Of a stretch of DNA of 64,000 bases, positions 59,009 to 64,000 are shown piece after piece. The notes under the pieces are model-generated. The model did no database searches. It had not been told where the DNA came from and was given only the letters and a program-made list of their open reading frames with translations. Made by a program: the position numbers and the translations under genes. Each line of letters opens with the position of its first letter. The first letter of the stretch is position 1. The stretch is taken from contig JAFUSN010000003.1 of NCBI GenBank assembly GCA_017467625.1, positions 1 to 64,000 on the forward strand. Direction: 5' to 3'. This DNA comes from RGIG1681 sp017467625. Its GTDB lineage: Bacteria > Bacillota > Clostridia > Christensenellales > UBA1242.

Positions 59009-60208
59009 ATGAAAATTTTAGTTATTAATGCAGGAAGTTCATCACTTAAATATCAAGTTATAAACACTGCAACAAATGAAGTTTTAACAAAGGGATTGTG
59101 TGAAAGAATTGGAATTGACGGTTGGCACACAAACAAAACAAATGGAAAGAAATTTTTTGAAGAAGTTGAAATGAAAAATCACAGTGATGCACTTAAAGTT
59201 GTTTTAAATTGCATTGAAAGTGAAACCGTTCCAACAATAAATTCGCTAAAAGAAATTGAAGCAGTTGGTCACAGAGTTCTTCATGGTGGCGAATATTTTG
59301 CTGATTCAGCGCTAATTGATGAGGAAGTTATGAAAAAAATTGAGGATCTTGTTCCACTTGGTCCACTTCATCAACCTGGAAATATCGCTGGAATTCGTGC
59401 CTGCCAAGAAATTTTAAAAGGTGTTCCACAAGTTGCTGTTTTTGATACAACTTTTCATGCAACAATGCCAGATTATGCATATCGCTATGCAATTCCAAAA
59501 AATGCATATACTGATTGGAAAATTAGAAAATATGGATTCCATGGAACAAGTCACAAATTTATTGCAGGTGAGCTTGAAAAGCTTGAGGGAAAGAAGGGTA
59601 ATTTCATCATTTGCCACATTGGAAATGGTGCAAGTTTATCAGCGGTTAAAGATGGAAAATGTATTGATACAACAATGGGATATACTCCACTTGAAGGTGT
59701 TGTAATGGGAACAAGGTCAGGTGATATTGATCCAACAGCATGCGAAAGAATAATGAAAGAAACGGGAATGAATATTACTGAAATGATTCAATATCTTAAC
59801 AAAAAGAGTGGAATTTTGGGTGTTTCAGGAATCAGTGGTGACATGAGAGATGTTGAAGAAGTTGCATATAGTGATAAAGATGATCCAAGAAAAGAAGATG
59901 CAATTTTAGCGCTCAAAATGCATGCATACAGAGTTAAGAAATATATTGGAGCATTTTATGCAGCTCTTGGAACTGTTGATGCAATTGCATTTACAGCCGG
60001 TGTTGGTGAAAATGGCCCAGAATACAGACAAATGGTTTTAGATGGTCTTGAAGGGCTTGGAATTATTGTTGATAAAAACAAAAACATGAACTTTAAGCGT
60101 GGTGAAACTTGTGTAATTTCAGCAGATAATTCAAAAGTTAAAGTTTACGTAATTCCAACAGATGAGGAATTTATGATTGCAAAAGATACTGAAAGGCTTT
60201 CAAAATAA
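59009..60208 (+). CDS. ackA: Acetate kinase
   Basis: Makes acetate and ATP from acetyl phosphate and ADP. The 399-residue protein has the kinase signatures VINAGSSSLKYQV (residues 4-16), AVFDTTFHATMP, YGFHGTSHKF, HIGNGASLSAVKDGKCIDT and AFTAGVGENGPEYR. Length and motifs are complete. TAGGAGAAAGG precedes the ATG. Confidence 0.98.
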   Translation: MKILVINAGSSSLKYQVINTATNEVLTKGLCERIGIDGWHTNKTNGKKFFEEVEMKNHSDALKVVLNCIESETVPTINSLKEIEAVGHRVLHGGEYFADSALIDEEVMKKIEDLVPLGPLHQPGNIAGIRACQEILKGVPQVAVFDTTFHATMPDYAYRYAIPKNAYTDWKIRKYGFHGTSHKFIAGELEKLEGKKGNFIICHIGNGASLSAVKDGKCIDTTMGYTPLEGVVMGTRSGDIDPTACERIMKETGMNITEMIQYLNKKSGILGVSGISGDMRDVEEVAYSDKDDPRKEDAILALKMHAYRVKKYIGAFYAALGTVDAIAFTAGVGENGPEYRQMVLDGLEGLGIIVDKNKNMNFKRGETCVISADNSKVKVYVIPTDEEFMIAKDTERLSK

Positions 60209-60228
60209 AAGTTTATTAAAAAATATAA

Positions 60229-60257
60229 TTGACAAAATGGTAATCTTGTTGTATTAT
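60229..60257 (+). promoter_or_regulatory. Promoter of rpmF
   Basis: TTGACA (60229-60234), 17-bp spacer, TATTAT (60252-60257). An 80-90 nt leader precedes rpmF; the leader does not look like a known riboswitch. Confidence 0.8.
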
Positions 60258-60346
60258 TATTTTGCTTGTTTATTAGGTGCTAATGATGAGTGCCTTTAAA
60301 GTAGATAAGAAATCTTGGTGGATTTCATTGATAGGAGGATAAATTA

Positions 60347-60538
60347 ATGGCAGTTCCAAAACGTAAAGTGTCAAAGGCTAAGGGAAGAAGCAGAATTGCT
60401 AACTGGAAAACATCAGCACCAACACTTGTTGAGTGCCCACAATGTCATGAACTTAAACGTGCTCACGTAGCATGCCCAAATTGTGGATACTATGATGGCG
60501 AAAAAAGAGTTACAGTTAAAGCCGATGAAAAGAAATAA
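60347..60538 (+). CDS. rpmF: 50S ribosomal protein L32
   Basis: A 63-residue ribosomal protein. MAVPKRKVSKAKGRSRIANW is the conserved start. Four cysteines in the two pairs CPQC and CPNC form the zinc ribbon, so this is the zinc-containing (C+) type. ATAGGAGGATAAATT precedes the ATG. The yceD gene that often precedes rpmF is absent. Two terminators follow. Confidence 0.98.
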   Translation: MAVPKRKVSKAKGRSRIANWKTSAPTLVECPQCHELKRAHVACPNCGYYDGEKRVTVKADEKK

Positions 60539-60540
60539 TT

Positions 60541-60567
60541 AATGAGCGAAAGTCGCTCATTTTTTTA
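60541..60567 (+). terminator. Rho-independent terminator after rpmF
   Basis: AATGAGCGA and TCGCTCATT form a perfect stem, then T. Confidence 0.92.
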
Positions 60568-60573
60568 TTGTTT

Positions 60574-60608
60574 AAAAGCAGCCAAAAATCCAAGAAATTG
60601 GCTGTTTT
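60574..60608 (+). terminator. Second terminator-like hairpin before plsX
   Basis: CAGCCAA and TTGGCTG form a stem with TTTTTCTTT after it. It follows the rpmF terminator by 7 bp. Confidence 0.7.
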
Positions 60609-60679
60609 TCTTTATTTTATTTGAATTTGTAAATAAAATATTATATAATAAGTCTGTATAAAAACAATGGAGAGTTATG

Positions 60680-61711
60680 ATGAAAATTATTATTGATGCA
60701 TTTGGTGGTGATTATTCACCAGAAGAAATGGTTAAAGGTGCGGTTACTGCCGTTAATTTAATTGAAGATGTTGAGATTATTTTAACAGGTGATGAAGAAA
60801 AAATTAAATCCTTGTTGGCTGAACTTAATTACACTGGAAACAGAATTGAAATTGTTCATGCTCCTGAGGTGATTGGTTGCAATGAATCACCAACAATGGC
60901 AATTAGAAGAAAGAAGGATAGTTCACTTGTTGCTGGTTTAAATCTTTTAAAAGAAAGAAATGATATTGTTGGAATGATCAGTGCAGGAAGCACTGGTGCA
61001 GTTCTTGCGGGTGGTCTTTTTATTGTTGGAAGAATGAATGGTGTTAAGCGTCCTGCATTATCTCCATTTTTACCAACTGTAAATGGTGGGAAAACTCTTT
61101 TGATTGACTGTGGTGCAAATGTTGATTGCAAGCCTGAATATTTGCAACAATTTGCCATTATGGGTTCAATTTATGTTAAGGCAATGCTTGGAGTTGAAAA
61201 TCCAAGAGTTGGTTTGATTTCAAATGGAACTGAAGATGAAAAAGGAAATGAGCAAATTCATCAAACTTTTGAACTTTTGAAAAATACGCCAGAAATCAAC
61301 TTTGTTGGAAATATGGAAGCAAGGGAAATGCTTTCTGGTGATTATGATGTTTTGGTTTGTGATGGATTCACTGGAAATGTTGCAATGAAATCAGCAGAAG
61401 GAACAATGAATGCATTTTACAAACTTTTAAAAGCTCAAATCAAAAATGGCGGGCTTGGAACAAAACTTGGTGCCTTAATGATGAAAAAAGCATTTAAAAA
61501 CATTGGCAATCATTTAAACTACACAGATGTTGGTGGTTCTCCATTTTTGGGCTTAAATAAAATTTTAATTAAATCACATGGCTCAAGCAAGGCAAAAACA
61601 ATTTATTCATGTGTGCTTCAAGTTATGGATATTTATAAATCTGGCTACATTGAAAAAATGAGAGATGGCATTGCAAATTCTTCAATAAGTGGAGCTGCTC
61701 ATGAAGAGTAA
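60680..61711 (+). CDS. plsX: Phosphate acyltransferase PlsX
   Basis: Converts acyl-ACP to acyl phosphate for PlsY. The 343-residue protein begins MKIIIDAFGGDYSPEEMVKG. Landmarks include MISAGSTGAVLAGG, DCGANVDCKPEYLQQFA, GLISNGTEDEKGN and DGFTGNVAMKSAEG. Two start codons are adjacent (60677, 60680); the second has the better distance from GGAG. The fab genes that often follow are absent and rnc comes next, overlapping by 11 bp. Confidence 0.97.
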   Translation: MKIIIDAFGGDYSPEEMVKGAVTAVNLIEDVEIILTGDEEKIKSLLAELNYTGNRIEIVHAPEVIGCNESPTMAIRRKKDSSLVAGLNLLKERNDIVGMISAGSTGAVLAGGLFIVGRMNGVKRPALSPFLPTVNGGKTLLIDCGANVDCKPEYLQQFAIMGSIYVKAMLGVENPRVGLISNGTEDEKGNEQIHQTFELLKNTPEINFVGNMEAREMLSGDYDVLVCDGFTGNVAMKSAEGTMNAFYKLLKAQIKNGGLGTKLGALMMKKAFKNIGNHLNYTDVGGSPFLGLNKILIKSHGSSKAKTIYSCVLQVMDIYKSGYIEKMRDGIANSSISGAAHEE

Positions 61712-62378
61712 TGAAATGGGAAATGCTCTTGAAGTTGAAAAAATTATTGGTTATAAGTTCAAGTCAAAAAAACTTTTGAAAACAGCAATAACTCATTCAA
61801 GTTATTCAAATGAACACAAGGTTGAATCAAATGAAAAACTTGAATTTTTAGGTGATGCGGTAATTGAACTTATTATAACTGAAATTTTATTTCGTGACTT
61901 TGTTGGAAAAGAGGGCGATTTATCAAAAATACGCTCAATGGTTGTAAGTGAAAAACCATTAGCCGAAGCAACAACAAAACTTGGAATTGATAAGTTTTTG
62001 CTTAAGGGAGTTGGTGAAAGTAAAAACACAACCAAATCTGATGCAATGAAGTGTGATATGTTTGAGGCTATTTGCGGAGCGATTTTTGTTGATGGTGGAA
62101 TTGAAGAAGTTAAAAAATTTTTCAATAAGGCTGTTGGTGAAAATATTGAAAATTTGAAAAAAAATGGCTATGATGATGACCCAAAAACTAAACTTCAGGA
62201 ATTAAAAAAGTATTCAAAAATTGTTTATAGCACAACAAAAACAGGTTCAGACCATAGCCCAGTTTACAAAACAACAGTGTTTATTGATGATAAAAAGTTT
62301 GGTTCTGGAACAGGTTCAAGCAAAAAACAAGCAGAGGAGCACGCCGCTGCTGAGGCAATAAAAAAATTAAACATTTAG
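61701..62378 (+). CDS. rnc: Ribonuclease III
   Basis: Double-strand-specific endoribonuclease for rRNA and mRNA processing. The 225-residue protein has the signature NEKLEFLGDAVIELI with the catalytic acidic residues, DMFEAICGAIFVDGG with the second pair, and the double-stranded-RNA-binding domain (about 155-225; PKTKLQELKK and KKQAEEHAAAEAIKKL). ATG 61701 with GTGGAG is preferred; it overlaps the plsX end. smc follows 9 bp later. Confidence 0.97.
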   Translation: MKSNEMGNALEVEKIIGYKFKSKKLLKTAITHSSYSNEHKVESNEKLEFLGDAVIELIITEILFRDFVGKEGDLSKIRSMVVSEKPLAEATTKLGIDKFLLKGVGESKNTTKSDAMKCDMFEAICGAIFVDGGIEEVKKFFNKAVGENIENLKKNGYDDDPKTKLQELKKYSKIVYSTTKTGSDHSPVYKTTVFIDDKKFGSGTGSSKKQAEEHAAAEAIKKLNI

Positions 62379-62387
62379 GAAAAATTT

Positions 62388-64000
62388 ATGAATTTTGAAA
62401 AACTAGAAATTTATGGTTTTAAATCATTTGCAGATAAAGTTGAAATTAAGTTTGAAAACGGAATAACTGCGATTGTTGGTCCAAATGGTTGTGGAAAAAG
62501 TAATGTTGCTGATTCCATTCGTTTTGTTATGGGTGAATCCAGTGCAAAATCAATGCGTGGAAGCTCAATGCAAGATGTTATTTTTAATGGAACTGAAAAA
62601 AGAAAAGCTCAATCATATTGCGAAGTTTCACTTCACTTTAATAATGAAAAACGCATGTTTACTGATTTAGATTATGACGAGGTTGTTTTAACGAGAAAGC
62701 TTTATAAAAGCGGTGAAAGTGAATATTTAATCAATAAAAACACATGCAGAAGAAAAGATATTGTTGATGCATTTAGAACCATTGGTCTTGGAAAAGAAAG
62801 TTATTCTGTTATAGGTCAAGGTAAAATTGATAGCATTTTATCAGCGAAGCCAGAAGATAGAAGAAATGTTTTTGAAGAATCTGCTGGAATTTCAAAATTC
62901 AAAGAAGATAAAAACCAATCTGAAAACAAACTTTTAAGAGTAAATGAAAATCTTGTTCGTATTAATGACATAATCAGTGAGCTTGAAAGACAACTTGGAC
63001 CACTTAAAAATCAGGCTGAAAATGCTAAAATTTTCTTAGAATTATCAAACAGGCTTAAAGAGCTTGAAGTAAACATTTATGTTTATGGTTATGAAAATTC
63101 AAGCAAACAAAAAGAAAAAATTTATGAAACAATCCGTGGAATTGACGAGGAACTTGCGCTTAAACAAAAGGAATTTGAAAAAGCGCTTGCCGAGTATGAA
63201 CAGAGTCAAAATCAAATTGCAGAATTTGATGAAATGATAAACAATTTGCGTGATGAACTTTTAAATTTAACAGTTGCTCTTGAAAAACAAAATGGAGAAA
63301 TTAAACTTTATAATGAAAAAATCTCAATTTTAAAAGAGAGAAATGAAAGGCTTGTTTCACAAATTGAGCAAGGCAAATTTGTTGCTGAAAATAGTGATAA
63401 CCAATTTGAAAAACTTAATAATGACAGAGCGGAAGCTGAAACAAAATTAAAAGAAGTTGAACACAAACAAAAAACTTTAGAAGCGAGTTATGTTTCGGTT
63501 TTGGATAAACTTAAAATTGGTGAGGCAAGTGCCTTATCTTTTGACACGGCGCTTTATTCATCAATTGAGCATGTTGGAGATGTTAAATCAGTCCTTTCAA
63601 AGTTTGAAACTGAACTTGAATCACTTAAAGAGCGTCAAAGTGAACTTTCAAAGGAAGATGACGGTCTTAAAAGTGAAATTCGCGACACAGATTCAAAAAT
63701 TGCAATTGTAGAAAATCAAATTTTGAATATAAACAAAAAGATTGAAAAAGCAAATGAAGAGAGAGAAGAAATTCTTCAAGAAATTGGCGATTTAAATGAA
63801 GAATACAACGAAGTTATTGAAGAAGTTGATGAAAAGAAAGCTGAATTCCACACAAGCTTAAGTAAACTCAATGTTTTGACGGAAATGAAAGAATATAATG
63901 AAGGTTTTGCAGTCAGTGTTAAAAGGCTTTTGGAACAGGCCCATAATAGAACCAGCATTGGTGGAAAAGTTGTTGGAGTTGTTGCAGAGCTTATGAAAGT
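62388..64000 (+). CDS. smc: Chromosome segregation protein SMC (3' end outside window)
   Basis: Structural-maintenance-of-chromosomes ATPase. The open frame runs to the end of the window (537 codons seen). The N-terminal ATPase half has KSFADKV, Walker A GPNGCGKS (about 32-39), the Q-loop and the block VIGQGKIDSIL with SAKPEDRR. A long coiled coil starts near residue 165 (about 330 residues seen) and the hinge begins at about 505 (NEGFAVSVKRLL, then GGKVVGVVAELMKV). The protein should run on to about 1,180 residues. TAGGAAAAATTT precedes the ATG. rnc-smc is the standard Firmicutes order. Confidence 0.97.
   Translation, partial: MNFEKLEIYGFKSFADKVEIKFENGITAIVGPNGCGKSNVADSIRFVMGESSAKSMRGSSMQDVIFNGTEKRKAQSYCEVSLHFNNEKRMFTDLDYDEVVLTRKLYKSGESEYLINKNTCRRKDIVDAFRTIGLGKESYSVIGQGKIDSILSAKPEDRRNVFEESAGISKFKEDKNQSENKLLRVNENLVRINDIISELERQLGPLKNQAENAKIFLELSNRLKELEVNIYVYGYENSSKQKEKIYETIRGIDEELALKQKEFEKALAEYEQSQNQIAEFDEMINNLRDELLNLTVALEKQNGEIKLYNEKISILKERNERLVSQIEQGKFVAENSDNQFEKLNNDRAEAETKLKEVEHKQKTLEASYVSVLDKLKIGEASALSFDTALYSSIEHVGDVKSVLSKFETELESLKERQSELSKEDDGLKSEIRDTDSKIAIVENQILNINKKIEKANEEREEILQEIGDLNEEYNEVIEEVDEKKAEFHTSLSKLNVLTEMKEYNEGFAVSVKRLLEQAHNRTSIGGKVVGVVAELMK

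Noticed and set aside
1..64000. CRISPR arrays, insertion sequences, rRNA operons
   Set aside because: No regular spacer-repeat pattern, transposase or rRNA sequence was seen anywhere.

Overview
The window is 64 kb of very AT-rich DNA from a low-GC, endospore-forming, Gram-positive bacterium (Firmicutes/Clostridia type). Three things point there. There is a sporulation gene set (spoIIGA-sigE, sigG, a spoIIP-like gene, spoIVA, ylbJ, a ylmC/ymxH-like gene). There is a division and cell-wall (dcw) cluster led by mraZ. Promoters have the form TTGACA-N17-TATAAT and ribosome sites the form AGGAGG. TGA is used as a stop (ftsW, spoIIGA), so the standard bacterial code applies and this is not a Mollicute. 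Pta-AckA suggests acetate-forming fermentation, and Feo suggests ferrous iron uptake in anoxic conditions. An uncultured gut-type lineage is plausible, but no species can be named from sequence alone.

Layout. 1-8.4 kb: the end of an acidic repeat protein, lspA-rluD, two small membrane proteins, tig-clpP-clpX, engB, a phosphoesterase and a NUDIX gene interrupted by one TGA. 8.4-23.3 kb: mraZ-rsmH-ftsL-like-PBP2-murE-mraY-murD-ftsW, then a DUF11 protein on the other strand, then murA-ftsQ and ftsA-ftsZ. murF, murG and murB are absent. 23.4-28.5 kb: a phosphohexomutase, spoIIGA-sigE, sigG inverted so that it converges on sigE, ylmC-like and nrdR. 28.5-37.6 kb: feoAB, an RluA-family synthase, a DUF1614-like gene with spoIIP, der-plsY and spoIVA. 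37.6-41.5 kb: accessory genes (GH18 hydrolase, histidine phosphatase, a degenerate amidohydrolase, a lipoprotein). 41.6-42.8 kb: eight tRNA genes with duplicated trailer/terminator units. 42.9-48.8 kb: a second phosphatase, a metallo-beta-lactamase-fold protein, mscL, a methyltransferase-like protein, a glycosyltransferase and DegV. 49-50.8 kb: a small element inserted in tRNA-Lys(CUU). 51-64 kb: metG, alr-rsmD, ylbJ, tmcAL, pta-ackA, rpmF, plsX-rnc-smc (smc runs off the end).

How the genes work together. Most of the window is housekeeping in dense co-directional operons: cell-wall precursor synthesis and septation, protein folding and turnover, ribosome and tRNA maturation, and phospholipid synthesis (plsX, plsY). 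The sporulation genes cover mother-cell sigma activation (SpoIIGA on pro-sigma-E), forespore sigma-G, engulfment (SpoIIP), coat basement (SpoIVA) and YlbJ. Candidate sigma-E promoters precede spoIVA, the DUF1614-spoIIP pair and ylbJ.

The most unusual features are these: the tRNA-Lys island, with a 45-bp att duplication, terminal ATTAGACA repeats and an AT palindrome but no visible integrase; a group of genes whose start codon sits where transcription should begin, so they are probably leaderless; the inverted sigG; a SpoIIP with a C-terminal membrane anchor; an amidohydrolase without its metal-binding HxH; and a methionyl-tRNA synthetase with TLGN in place of HIGH.
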